A stretch of 64,000 nt of DNA from Asterias amurensis. Taxonomy: Eukaryota; Echinodermata; Asteroidea; Forcipulatida; Asteriidae. The translations under genes and the position numbers were made by a program. The stretch lies in the NCBI RefSeq assembly GCF_032118995.1, contig NC_092651.1, positions 13,913,285-13,977,284 on the forward strand. The letters run 5' to 3'. Positions 40,455 to 51,300 of this stretch are shown one piece after another (the first letter of the stretch is position 1; every line of letters begins with the position of its first letter). A model generated the notes under the pieces. It was given only the letters and a program-made list of their open reading frames with translations, had not been told where the DNA came from and ran no database searches.

Positions 40455-40770
40455 ACATATATTGCAAATTATTGCACATATATTACAATTTATCGCACAT
40501 ATATTACAATTTATCGCACATATATTACAATTTATCGCACATATATTACAATTTATCGCACATATATTACAATTTATCGCACATATATTACAATTTATCG
40601 CACATATATTACAATTTATCGCACATATATTACAATTTATCGCACATATATTACAATTTATCGCACATATATTACAATTTATTGCACATATATTACATTT
40701 ATTGCACATATATTACATTTATTGCATATATATTACATTTATTGCATATATATTACATTTATTGCATACA
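40455..40770. repeat. 21-bp minisatellite, right arm of element A
   Basis: Inverted counterpart of the minisatellite in the left arm, with roughly ten to eleven 21-bp copies plus the shorter variants. The expansion relative to the left arm shows that copy number changes independently in each arm. Confidence 0.9.
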
Positions 40771-40870
40771 TCAAATGAATATCGCACATATGTGACAATT
40801 ATCCCATATATATGAGAAACATCGCACATATATTGTACATTATCGAATAATGCAACGTTTGACACGCCAT

Positions 40871-41581
40871 ACAAAGGTTCGATGATTTCTTTGGATGCAA
40901 TGATTTCATTGGATAACGTCAGTGACGTAAGCTTTAAATTACACACTTTCGGTCGTCTGCTTGTTTTGTGATGTGCTGGTGTGCATAATTTGTGTATTTA
41001 TTCTATAGAAGTAGTTATATGTTGACAGTAAATGATACCTTCGACAGTTTTTTTTACAAACTTTGATTGCCAAAACCGATCACACGCGCGTACGTGCTGA
41101 AAATGTATAAAATTTGATGTAAAAGGTGGCCTAACACTAACAGGTGCGCGCGTATAAACATGTCCATATACGGTCTTACAGCAGACCTCACACAGACTAA
41201 AATGTGGCCTTGAACATGAATACAACAGAATTTAAACATAATTTTGTCCTGATATAATTAGACTTAGAACAACAATTTGCAAAGCCCAGATTTCTTTTTA
41301 ACAGTTTCTCCCCCAAAAGGCTAAATAAAAAGAAATAAAAAAGAACATTATAATAATACAGCGAGAGTCTTACTTGTTCTTTTAGTGGCTTGGTTTTCGT
41401 CCATAAGTATATCCACCTGGTCCTTGCTCTATTGCTCTATGCCAAAACTGAGTAGTACCGGTAGGCCTACTAACTTGCGACTTGCGACCCATCAACCCCC
41501 TTTCCCCCGTCGCCTGAACAGGTTCCGTACATACACACTCACGTCTCGGATAACTTCGGCAACTGTGTCTTTTCTTCGTTT
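40871..41581. other. Flank right of element A: reversed fragment of the 42-43 kb module, then unassigned sequence
   Basis: The first ~150 bp (TTCTTTGGATGCAATGATTTCATTGG, then TGACGTAAGCTTT and GTCGTCTGCTTGTTTTG) is the reverse complement of the module seen at about 42520-42660 and 43410-43549. From about 41030 to 41580 I see no gene, repeat structure or RNA that I can name. Confidence 0.6.
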
Positions 41582-42048
41582 TTAACGGTCCCCATAAATA
41601 GCGCTCTCATTGGTCAGAAGTGTCTTAGTTTAGTTAACGGTCTCCTTATATAGCGCCCCCTACGAATAAGGTAGTTTAGTTCTCATTATAGTAAGATGCA
41701 CATGCGCACTGCATGCTGCAGGTATCGAAAGTGTGCAAGTCACTGACCAGTCCCTCAGACCAATCATAACACAGATATGGAAAGCCTACGTCACTACACG
41801 TAATCCAATGAAATCCTTGCATCCATCCAAGGAAACTCTTCAGCCTGTAGCATGTCGTTATCATTGCGGATACCAGTTAAAGATACGGGACCAGTCAAAG
41901 ACTAACCTCCTTCGTTGAGGGCGCTGTATAAGGAGACCGTTAACTAAACTAAACTACCTTATACGTAGGAGGGCGCTATACAAGGAGACCGTTAATTAAA
42001 CTAAGACACTTCTGACCAATGAGAGCGCTATTTATGGGGACCGTTAAA
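41582..42048. mobile_element. Inverted-repeat element with TTAACGGTCCCC ends, complete copy
   Basis: The left end TTAACGGTCCCCATAAATAG is matched by its complement ending near 42048. Each arm is about 95-110 bp and compound: an outer block (CCCCATAAATAGCGCTCTC) and a second inner block (TTAACGGTCTCCTTATATAG). The centre contains CCAATCA and CTACGTCA motifs. It has no coding capacity, about 470 bp in all. Fragments of the same arms occur in every array unit and in the modules further right. Confidence 0.75.
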
Positions 42049-43035
42049 TAAAAAGAGAGTGTTGCGGATGATTACACAGCAGTGTTTGTTTGTTTGTTTG
42101 TTTGATTGTTTGAATGATCTTCCCATCAAGGGAACTCGGCAAACTCCCACAAAGGGAGTGGGAACACTACACACGTCTACAAGCAGTGGACACTATTTGG
42201 TAATTACTCAAAATAATAATTGTTAGCATAAAAACTTACTTGCATGGTAACACGCAATAAAATGTAGAGCTGCTGATAGTAAAAAATGATTGTGAGAAAC
42301 GGCTTTCTCTGAAGCAATGATGCTACTAGTACTATCGTAAAGAGTACTAGTAAATTACAACATATCCTTTTTGATTTATAGTGAATATTGCAGGAGTACA
42401 CACCGTTTGATTCGTCGGGTGTAAGCAAACTAATTTACACACACATACTGTGGTAAATTAAACAACTTTACTGCATTGTTCTACCTCCATGGTTATACAA
42501 ACATTATGCACACGCTGCATCCAAAATAAGCAGACGACCGACCAAGAAAGTGTGTGGCTGCTGAAAAATACATCACTGGGGTCGGACCAATCAAAACACA
42601 GGGAAAGCTTACGTCACCGCACGTTATCCAATGAAATGAATTGCAGCCCAAAAAGTCATTGAACCTGTGTGTGTGTGTGTGTGTGCACTGATCTTTTGGA
42701 TACCAGTTGTTAAAGCAAGGGAGGGGACCAGTTTAAGTTGACCCTTCGTGACCGTAAGATAGGAGGGCGCTATGTAAGGAGACCGTTAAATAAACTAAGA
42801 CACTTCTGACCAATGAGAGCGCTATTTATGGGGACCGTTAAATGAAAAGACAGTATTGCCGAATCTGACATGGAGACTGTCACGTATCTTTGGTACTAGT
42901 CTGTTCATCAGACAATTGGGGTGGGGGGGATGCTAGCGACGCCGGACCGTAAAGAGAAGAGGAGTTGTGAGAAGTACACCGTTTGATTTGGGTGTAAGCA
43001 GACAAATATATTTACAAACAGATACCATCCTCCAT
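42049..43035. repeat. Second module copy related to the TTAACGGTCCCC element, plus MITE fragment
   Basis: The stretch begins with a short (GTTT)n tract. A fragment of the AGGCAGTGGACACTATTGG MITE family follows from about 42182 to 42320. The module body is at about 42400-42845, with GACCAATCAAAACACAGG, AGCTTACGTCA, a (GT)n tract at about 42663-42687, GGATACCAG, and the right-hand arm ending GGGGACCGTTAAAT. No gene is seen. The left-hand arm of this copy is not recognisable. Confidence 0.6.
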
Positions 43036-43118
43036 GCAGATACTTAGCCCCACAAATCGGTCCAATCCACTCCGTGATACGGAGTGGATTGGACCGATTT
43101 ATGGGGCTAGCAGATACT
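43036..43118. mobile_element. 65-bp perfect-hairpin micro-element with 9-bp target duplication
   Basis: A palindrome at 43045-43109 has two 30-nt arms (TAGCCCCACAAATCGG... and its complement) with a single mismatch and a 5-nt loop TGATA. It is flanked on both sides by the same 9 bp, GCAGATACT (43036-43044 and 43110-43118). A flanking 9-bp duplication is what Mutator-type transposases leave. At 65 bp it consists of almost nothing but its inverted repeats. Confidence 0.8.
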
Positions 43119-43549
43119 CAGTGGTCAATTTAACAATGATTACTGCATTGTCCTCGGTGGTACTAGTCTGTTCATCCGGCGATTGAGGTGGGGTATGATG
43201 CTACGGCCGTAAAGAAGTACTAACAGTAAGAGCATTATCATTTTTGACGGACAGTATATTTGACAATTCCTCCATGGTTTGACACTACTGCTGTACCGTC
43301 TGATGGGTGTAAACAGACAACATGTACATGATGTACATATACGTGGTCAATCAAACAACTTGAAAGTTTACTGCATTAATTGTGTAATTATACAAACATA
43401 GTACACACACACTGCATTACAAAACAAGCAGACGAGAAAAAGTGTGTTGACTAACCACTTCACAGGGCTCGGACCAATCAAAACACAGGAAAGCTTACGT
43501 CATCGCACATTGTCCAATTAAATCAATGTGCCCAAAGAAATTATAGCAC
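43119..43549. repeat. Third module copy, left part (interrupted by element B)
   Basis: It repeats the module of 42300-42660: a TACTAGT-rich start, TGGGTGTAAACAGAC, AAACAAGCAGACGAG, GGACCAATCAAAACACAGG, GCTTACGTCATCGCAC. It continues after element B at 46593. Confidence 0.65.
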
Positions 43550-43669
43550 AACTGTGTATGGCGTGTCAAACGTTGCATTATTCGATAATGTACAATATAT
43601 GTGCGATGTTTCTCATATATATGCGATAATTGTCACATATGTGCGATATTCATTTGATGTATGCAATAA

Positions 43670-43970
43670 ATGTAATATATATGCAATAAATGTAATATAT
43701 ATGCAATAAATGTAATATATATGCAATAAATGTAATATATATGCAATAAATTGTAATATATGTGCGATAAATTGTAATATATGTGCGATAAATTGTAATA
43801 TATGTGCGATAAATTGTAATATATGTGCGATAAATTGTAATATATGTGCGATAAATTGTAATATATGTGCGATAAATTGTAATATATGTGCGATAAATTG
43901 TAATATATGTGCGATAAATTGTAATATACGTGCGATAAATTGTAATATATGTGCAATAATTTGCAATATA
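43670..43970. repeat. 21-bp minisatellite, left arm of element B
   Basis: About ten copies of TGTGCGATAAATTGTAATATA with one ACGTGCG variant, preceded by four ~20-bp ATATATGCAATAAATGTA copies. The single variant unit sits at the mirror position in the right arm, showing that the two arms are homogenised or recently duplicated. Confidence 0.9.
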
Positions 43971-46159
43971 TGTGCGATAATTTGCAATATATATGCGATA
44001 ATTTTTAATATATGTTTGATAATTTTGTAGTATATTGTATGCGATCATTTGTATGCGATGTTTTGTGACGGTATACATATGCGATAATTTAATATACATG
44101 TGCGATGTTCGTTCTTATATATGTGCGAAAACGGAATTGTGGGATATAGTATGGCTTCCTGTCCACTTTGTCCCCGTATCCGTAATGTTTTAGATCGGGC
44201 CAGACTATACTCTGGACGGTATAGTATGGTTCCTATGGTTCAATGAGATTGGCGTAGGGTTTATAGTGATGGTCAGGGTACGAGACTCGAGCAGCGTATT
44301 TCCGAAATAGCCAGCCAGCCGCGTATTCGGATAATAGAACACATACAGTACAGGGAGGTGACAAAATGTTGCATTTTGCTCAAATCTGAAGGTGAAGATC
44401 TGTTTTACTCGAACGAATTCTGCAATATTAGCATAATTTAGAATTTTTAATTGATAATATGTCAATTTCATAGCTTCACATGATTAAAAAATAATTTATA
44501 AAAAGTGAAAAACATTAACAAAACGTCAAAAAATGACCCGCAAACAAAAAGGCAAAAATTTTTATTTTGTATTTTTTGCATTTTTTAATATGTCAAAAAA
44601 ACATCACTGTGAAATACAAAACCATAACTTGAAAAGAATTTATACCCTTCGTTAAAACAAAACATTTAATTTGTAATCCAGAACTTTCAAGACTAATATA
44701 GTGGGCGTATCAAATTTTGAAAAGAAAATGTTTAAAGAAAATGTTTAAAGAAAATGTTTGTCTTATCGAAGGGTGTCACCAAATTTTGAGCTGGCTAAAT
44801 TGGTCAACTATTATTGATTCTGCAATAAAAAGAAAATGTTTGTCTTATCAATTACTAAATAAATTGTTTTATTGTTCGTTAGCATATACTCTTATGTTTG
44901 AAAGAAAAACACTTCTATTTCCAGGTGACTTTAAATTGTAGAACAGTTAAAGTTAGTAAATTACCGAGCTATATCTGAAACACTCATGATTGATTATTTT
45001 TAATTGTTGTCAATAAAATTTAAAAGTTCTTGTGCTATAAAAATTCAACTGTGTCTTGTTTGCAAAATCATTTTTCAAATTTTTTGAATCTTAGTCACCA
45101 CATTTATAGTTATGTCAGCCGCGAGCAAAAGGTGGTGACACCCTTCGATAAGACAAACATTTTCTTTAAACATTTTCTTTTTATTGCAGAATCAATAATA
45201 GTTGACCAATTTAGCCAGCTCAAAATTTGATACGTCCAGTCTATCTTCCTTCAAGATTCTGGAACAAGAAAGCAACTTTTTGTCTTAACGAAGGGTTCAA
45301 ATTCTTTTCAAATTGTGTTTAAGTCCACCGTCTATGTAATTGGGCGGAATGTACATTGACAATGGCGTCAGAATAACTGTGGTTAATTAACCACTAGATA
45401 GTGAACCAAATTTACCCAGCTCCAAAATTTGATACGCCCACTATATTAGTCTTGAAAGTTCTGGATTACAAATTAAATGTTTTGTTTTAACGAAGGGTAT
45501 AAATTCTTTTCAAGTTATGGTTTTGTATTTCACAGTGATGTTTTTTTGACATATTAAAAAATGCAAAAAATACAAAATAAAAATTTTTGCCTTTTTGTTT
45601 GCGGGTCATTTTTTGACGTTTTGTTAATGTTTTTCACTTTTTATAAATTATTTTTTAATCATGTGAAGCTATGAAATTGACATATTATCAATTAAAAATT
45701 CTAAATTATGCTAATATTGCAGAATTCGTTCGAGTAAAACAGATCTTCACCTTCAGATTTGAGCAAAATGCAACATTTTGTCACCTCCCTGTACTGTATG
45801 TGTTCTATTATCCGAATACGCGGCTGGCTGGCTATTTCGGAAATACGCTGCTCGAGTCTCGTACCCTGACCATCACTATAAACCCTACGCCAATCTCATT
45901 GAACCATAGGAACCATACTATACCGTCCAGAGTATAGTCTGGCCCGATCTAAAACATTACGGATACGGGGATCAAGTGGACAGGAAGCCATACTATATCC
46001 CACAATTCCGTTTTCGCACATATATAAGAACGAACATCGCACATGTATATTAAATTATCGCATATGTATACCGTCACAAAACATCGCATACAAATGATCG
46101 CATACAATATACTACAAAATTATCAAACATATATTAAAAATTATCGCATATATTTCGCA

Positions 46160-46475
46160 AATTATCGCACATATATTGCAAATTATTGCACATATATTAC
46201 AATTTATCGCACGTATATTACAATTTATCGCACATATATTACAATTTATCGCACATATATTACAATTTATCGCACATATATTACAATTTATCGCACATAT
46301 ATTACAATTTATCGCACATATATTACAATTTATCGCACATATATTACAATTTATCGCACATATATTACAATTTATCGCACATATATTACAATTTATTGCA
46401 TATATATTACATTTATTGCATATATATTACATTTATTGCATATATATTACATTTATTGCATATATATTACATTTA
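46160..46475. repeat. 21-bp minisatellite, right arm of element B
   Basis: Inverted counterpart of the left-arm minisatellite with the same copy number and the same CGCACGTATATT variant unit. Confidence 0.9.
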
Positions 46476-46592
46476 TTGCATACATCAAATGAATAGCGCA
46501 CATATGTGACAATTATCGCATATATATGAGAAACATCGCACATATATTGTACATTATCGAATAATGCAACGTTTGACACGCCATAACTGTGT

Positions 46593-46742
46593 GCACTAAT
46601 CTGTTGGATACCAGTCGAAGACAGGCAGGGGACCAGTTTAGGTCGATCCTTAAGAGATGGGAGGGCGCTATTGAAGGAGACCGTTAACTAAACTAAGACA
46701 TTTTTGGCCAATGAGAGCGCTATTTATGGGGACCGTTAAATA
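46593..46742. repeat. Third module copy, right part
   Basis: GTGCACTAATCTGTTGGATACCAG through GGGAGGGCGCT to GGGGACCGTTAAAT continues the module broken by element B at 43549. Joining position 43557 to 46593 restores the order seen in the second module at about 42650-42845. Confidence 0.75.
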
Positions 46743-47795
46743 CAAGGACACACTCACTGGGGAGTAATCATCTTTATATTTGTATAGGCCTCATATAACA
46801 ACATAAAAACATCGTTAAATTTAATTAAAATGACACTTTTGTCCCAATGATGTGTCCCAATGATAGAAGTGCTAGTGCTAGTGAACACCACCAGTATGGC
46901 TGCTGCTGGATACTTTGGCAAGTACATATATACAACAATGTATCCTCCCCTTACCAGTTTTCACACTATTATGCTTTTTTCTTTGAATTGGGGAAAAAAT
47001 AATGATGCCTTTATATCAACCGATGCCCTTATTATCTTCTTTTGTTAATATGAAGTATGCAAACATATATTAAAACTTGATGGACATTGAAATATTCACA
47101 CTACACACCGATCTTCGATGACTTCAACTGGCCCCATTTAATTGTTTTGAGTTTTTCCTGTTTTCACGGCAAACAAGAAAGCATGGTTTCCCGGTGAAGC
47201 CATACATGGAAGAAACATCTACAGTGACTACAAGTGTTCTTTGAGACTCTGTGTATGGTTCTATAGCCAGCAGTTGTCTTCGTTTTATTCAAAATATTTT
47301 TTAATGAAATTTTAAAATTACCATGGTAATTTGCAAAAAATAACAAAAATAAATAATTTATATCACCAATATTCTAACTTCACACACTTTTGAATTATTT
47401 ACAATTACATAATGTTAACAATCTGTCAACAGTTTCACATATTTAGTCATTTAAAAAAATAATTTGATTAAATTTACATCTGTAAATAATTAACAATAAT
47501 TTTTGGTTGGCATAAATCCGAAATAAAGTTAATAAGGTGGTTGAGAAAACATTGTTGGAGCAACACTACTTTTAGTCACCTGAGAAACTAATGAATTGTT
47601 TAGTAAGTAATTTAACAGGTACTATTATCTTTCTTTCTAAAGTACTAGTACTCGCCACTCGGAGATCCAAGAACTTGGTACTCAGCTTTTGGACTTTATA
47701 CTCTGATACTTGTGCTTGTACCCACTCATTTTATGCGGAACAAATAAATATTCTGTGCAGTATTTTTTACTGCTGCACAGCTGTATGAAATTAGT

Positions 47796-47962
47796 GATGC
47801 AACAATGCAAATCCATTGTGGACATGCTCAAATTGTTTTAGCGGTAGCAAACATTCAGACCAATAAGCAAACGTGCATTTTTTAAAGAAAAAGTGTGTTT
47901 CACAACTGATCACGAAGATTTTACAGCATGTGTGCACATCCACAATGGATTTGCATCGATGC
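47796..47962. mobile_element. MITE with GCAAATCCATTGTGGA termini
   Basis: GATGCAACAATGCAAATCCATTGTGG at the left is matched by the complement near 47930-47962 (CCACAATGGATTTGCATC). The element is about 167 bp without coding capacity and lies in or near the EPHX2 3' UTR. Confidence 0.65.
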
Positions 47963-48148
47963 GCCACGTATCTGTAATTTAATTACAGATAGCACTGTGT
48001 TTTATGAAAAAGAAATTCTGCTAATGCCGCTCTGTAAGCTGAAAAAGTATGCTTGCAGGTTTTAAGAAATTAAGACTAGATCGGCGAGACGCAAGAAGAC
48101 TGTTCCAGACTGTAGAAGCAACAAATGAAAACAGTCAGGCCTGACACT

Positions 48149-48326
48149 ATAGACCTTTGTCATAGCCATCTTAAATTTCTCCCATTGATATCAATGTAAC
48201 CAAAACCAGGCTGGAAGAACAAAATAGTCTGGTTCCTATTTGCAAAATGATTGTTAGCATATATACATTATTGTTGTTTGATATGAGGAACATGACCAAG
48301 ATGGAGGCATCATGACAACGGTCTAT
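48149..48326. mobile_element. MITE with ATAGACC termini, 60 bp beyond the EPHX2 stop
   Basis: ATAGACCTTTGTCATAGCC at the left matches the complement of GACAACGGTCTAT at the right, and both arms continue into CATCTT. It is about 178 bp. The terminal bases resemble those of the element at 9987, but the interiors differ. It probably contributes to the EPHX2 3' UTR. Confidence 0.6.
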
Positions 48327-48384
48327 TGCACGATTTTTTGAGTAAATTTTGAATTACTGTCTGTAGGATGGTGGGCACACATTA

Positions 48385-51300
48385 TTAAAGCTTGGCGTCA
48401 AGACTCTTTATTGATGTTTCTTTCCCATGGAGATCATTCAGCCAGTTAAGCAGACCATCATTCAGCTCTTTGGGTCTGGTCAAAGATTTAAAAAAACATT
48501 AGCAAGGATCTGTACATCATTAATTAAAGCAGTAATAGGCTAACAAATACTTTTTATGTAGCCTTTTATTTACATTATGCAAGTGCTTGCTAATATTTTA
48601 AAGACTTGTTTTTATATAGCAACTTTTATATAAGTGTATTCAGCAGCCACTACAAGAGACACTGGGGCATTCTCTCAATGCTTAAGTTTACCTTGGTTCT
48701 TTCACTTTAATTAAACCGAAACACGGGCTTTACGCCCCACCTAAATGACAAAGCAATAAGTGTCTTGCTCAAGAACACAAGGTTCAAGACCTGAACCCAC
48801 ACTCTGCTGATCACAAAATCCAGAGCTGAGTCCAGGCTTCACATACGATACCATTAACTTACATTAGTTCAAATTACCCAAAGTTACTTAACATTATCAG
48901 AAATTAAGTCAGGTTATGTTAGCAGTAAATAACCATAAACACTAAAAGTTACCTTGAAGACTACTTAGGCCTGTAGCTTTTAATTATACCCATAACAATA
49001 GAAGATATTGAAACATAATAATAGTATTTCATAAATACGGCTGCCGTTAATGCTACTACCAAAGGCTAAGTCATTTGAAGTGAGAGCAAAATGTCACAGC
49101 AGTTCATGAATCAAAATATGTACAGAGCAAGACTCATGTTACAAAACCACAACATAAATACACATAAAAGAGCAATGCAATTGGATCAAGAAAAAAAGCA
49201 ACATTTACCCTTTAGAGACCAATCGTTCATTTCTGTATTAAGCATCACAAAAATGCCCAGACATTGCTAATAATGTTCACCATCTACATGGTTTTTACCG
49301 CAAACCTTTCTTTATTGTATTTCAACCATGCAAAGTTTCAAATCCTACTTCACTCCTTCATCAGATTTTGGCAAAAATATCAACAGAAATAATTTTGCAG
49401 CTGCTATGGGTATTTAGGTACAAGACATTTGTAGCAACTATGGTTTATTATCTAAAGGGATAATATACATGAAATCATATAATCACATCAAACATGAGGA
49501 TATACAGTGCATAGGGAAAATAGCAATTCTGGTGACCTTAATCATGTTATAGAGGGGTACGTTCGGGGTAATGTACAAAAACAAATGTGAGATTGAAGGA
49601 GAAGTAGAGGTCATGGTAAATTGTTTCAGGCAGCTTGGGGAAGGGAAGTTGGGAACCTTGGCCTAGGGGTAGGGATGGTGGAAGGCCCAGGATAGTGGAA
49701 GGCCTGGGGGAGGGTGGAAGGCCTGGCAAAGGGGAGGGTGGACAGGAAGGTCTTGGGAAGGGAGGGTTGTTCGGCCTGGGATTTGAAGGCCTGGGAAGCC
49801 ATTTCTAATCATCTCACCTTTCTATCTGAGTCCAATGACCGCAATTCTTGATGTGTAAGCGAGACAAATTAGGTACCTGAAAGAGAGGCAAAGTTTACTT
49901 TTAGGATGCATGTCAAACTCAAATTGCACAGCAGTATTATTCTCTGTTAACATTTTGGGAGCATCCAAGTTTGGTATGTTCTCAGCACATAAGAATGTTC
50001 CAGACAGCAAATGCCTGCAATCTATTGGACCACCAGAATGTTCCGCTAGACATCATCATGATACTTCTGAATGAGTGCTACATACCCACGGTTCCATGAA
50101 GCGGCTACTAGCTGGAGTTAGAACAAGATCCTTCTCTGCTGTGACCATCAAGGCTGGGGCATAGATCTATGAGGGACACATTTTACAAAGGGATTAGATA
50201 CAGCAGTATGGTGTGAGTCAAAAAGTGGGGTTGGAGGACCAGTAGGTGAAAGCATCATGAATCACAGGGTTCAAATTCCACCCCAAAAATGTTTTCATTA
50301 ATAAAAGAAATAGTCACCTTTCGTCCAGCAAACTTCAGCGAGTTTCTCCAGTTTTCTTCAATATTTCTGTACCAATTCAGTGGCCCCCTGAACGTAAAAA
50401 AAACCAACAGGACACCAGTTAAGTTAATCCAACAGTCACTTACTTCTCAACAATACATGTTTATGTTCAAAGATTATAAGAAAATATGGCAATGATTATT
50501 CAGACAAATATAGCAAGATAATATAAATGCTAATACACATTCTACCAAAACTACACATTTCACAAAAATATAATAAAATAATACACACATATTTCATTCA
50601 TGAATATGGACATTGTTAAACACATTACATCAAATACAACAATGAAAAAATTATATCAAAACAATATGAATTCACATACAAACACAAAAGTTTAAAAATA
50701 TTTAGTCGCACATTGCATCAAGGATATTGTAATGTTAAAACACATTTTGCAAAGTCACACATTTTACCCAAGGTCACAGAATATTCAAGCACATTTTATA
50801 AAAGTTAAGGAGATAAACACATCTTAGCAAAAGGACAGACAAATATAGTGTTTTTATAAAGGACAGAATTTCTTTTAACACATTAAAAACATATTGAATT
50901 GCTAAAGGGAAGGTACACATTTGGTAATCACTCTTAAAATTAATGGCAATAACAAATATTTGTTAGAAGCCTAAAGCAGCTTTCAGTAGTATAAAGCTTT
51001 TTGAGATACATTTCAATTTCAAGTAATGTGGCTAGTAAAATTATAGCAGTTTTAATGTCCCAAAATTTGAATCTGAGATGCAGAAAGGCTTCTCAGATTG
51101 TGTTTTCAAATCAGGGGTTATACTTCCTGCATGTACATACCCTCCGGATTTTTAGCGATATCTAAAAAATGCAACAACCTTTTGAAGTGATATTTGTTCA
51201 CATATTAGTTTTATTGTTTATATAAATCCACGATTAAAACAATTGAACGGTTCACGGCGTACTTTACTACACATCTTGTAAAACGTAGGGATGGGTTCGT

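Larger units (their letters stand above)
38219..40870. mobile_element. Foldback element A, ~2.65 kb, long inverted arms with minisatellite
   Basis: The left end ATGGCGTGTCAAACG is matched by its complement ending at 40870. The arms (about 38219-39187 and 39805-40870) are near-identical inverted copies. From the tip inward they contain short AATGTAATATATATGCAAT-type repeats, a 21-bp minisatellite (TGTGCGATAAATTGTAATATA), a unique stretch with an 88-codon ORF, and an AT-rich tract. The left arm has about four fewer 21-bp copies than the right. The centre (39188-39804) has no coding capacity. There is no target duplication: the left flank is the array (TGCAGGAT) and the right flank is ACAAAGGT. 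This resembles Drosophila FB-type foldback elements in structure; the superfamily is not known to me. Confidence 0.85.
43558..46584. mobile_element. Foldback element B, ~3.0 kb, with 8-bp target duplication AACTGTGT
   Basis: Same family as element A. The ends are ATGGCGTGTC and its complement, flanked by AACTGTGT at 43550-43557 and 46585-46592. The inverted arms run from 43558 to about 44720 and from about 45423 to 46584 (~1160 bp each) and are nearly identical. The central ~700 bp contains a further nested inverted repeat (AAATGTTTGTCTTATCGAAG at the left, complement at about 45137-45156). No transposase is visible, so it is non-autonomous. An 8-bp duplication suits hAT-like transposases; this is a weak inference because foldback elements are heterogeneous. 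Confidence 0.88.
46743..48384. other. Intergenic region and 3' flank of EPHX2
   Basis: No coding exon is recognised. It should hold the 3' UTR of EPHX2, transcribed right to left. Candidate poly(A) signals on the - strand are ATTAAA at 47978-47983 and AATAAA at 47284-47289; the sequence does not decide between them. Two MITEs lie in it (47796-47962 and 48149-48326). From 46743 to about 47795 I see AT-rich sequence without structure. Confidence 0.4.

Noticed and set aside
40455-40770. CRISPR-like array of regularly spaced repeats
   Set aside because: Repeats are contiguous 21-bp minisatellite units without unique spacers, in an animal genome and inside transposon arms.
40398-40815. Long heptad-repeat ORFs through the 21-bp minisatellites, for example AHILQFI and TYITIYR repeats
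   Set aside because: A 21-bp period keeps all frames open on one strand; these are composition artefacts, mirrored in both arms.
41385-41585. 66-codon ORF next to the TTAACGGTCCCC element
   Set aside because: No coding character, no splice or poly(A) context, and no similarity that I recognise on either strand.
48400-48415. AATAAA on the - strand as the EPHX2 poly(A) signal
   Set aside because: It lies inside the coding part of the last exon, upstream of the stop codon.
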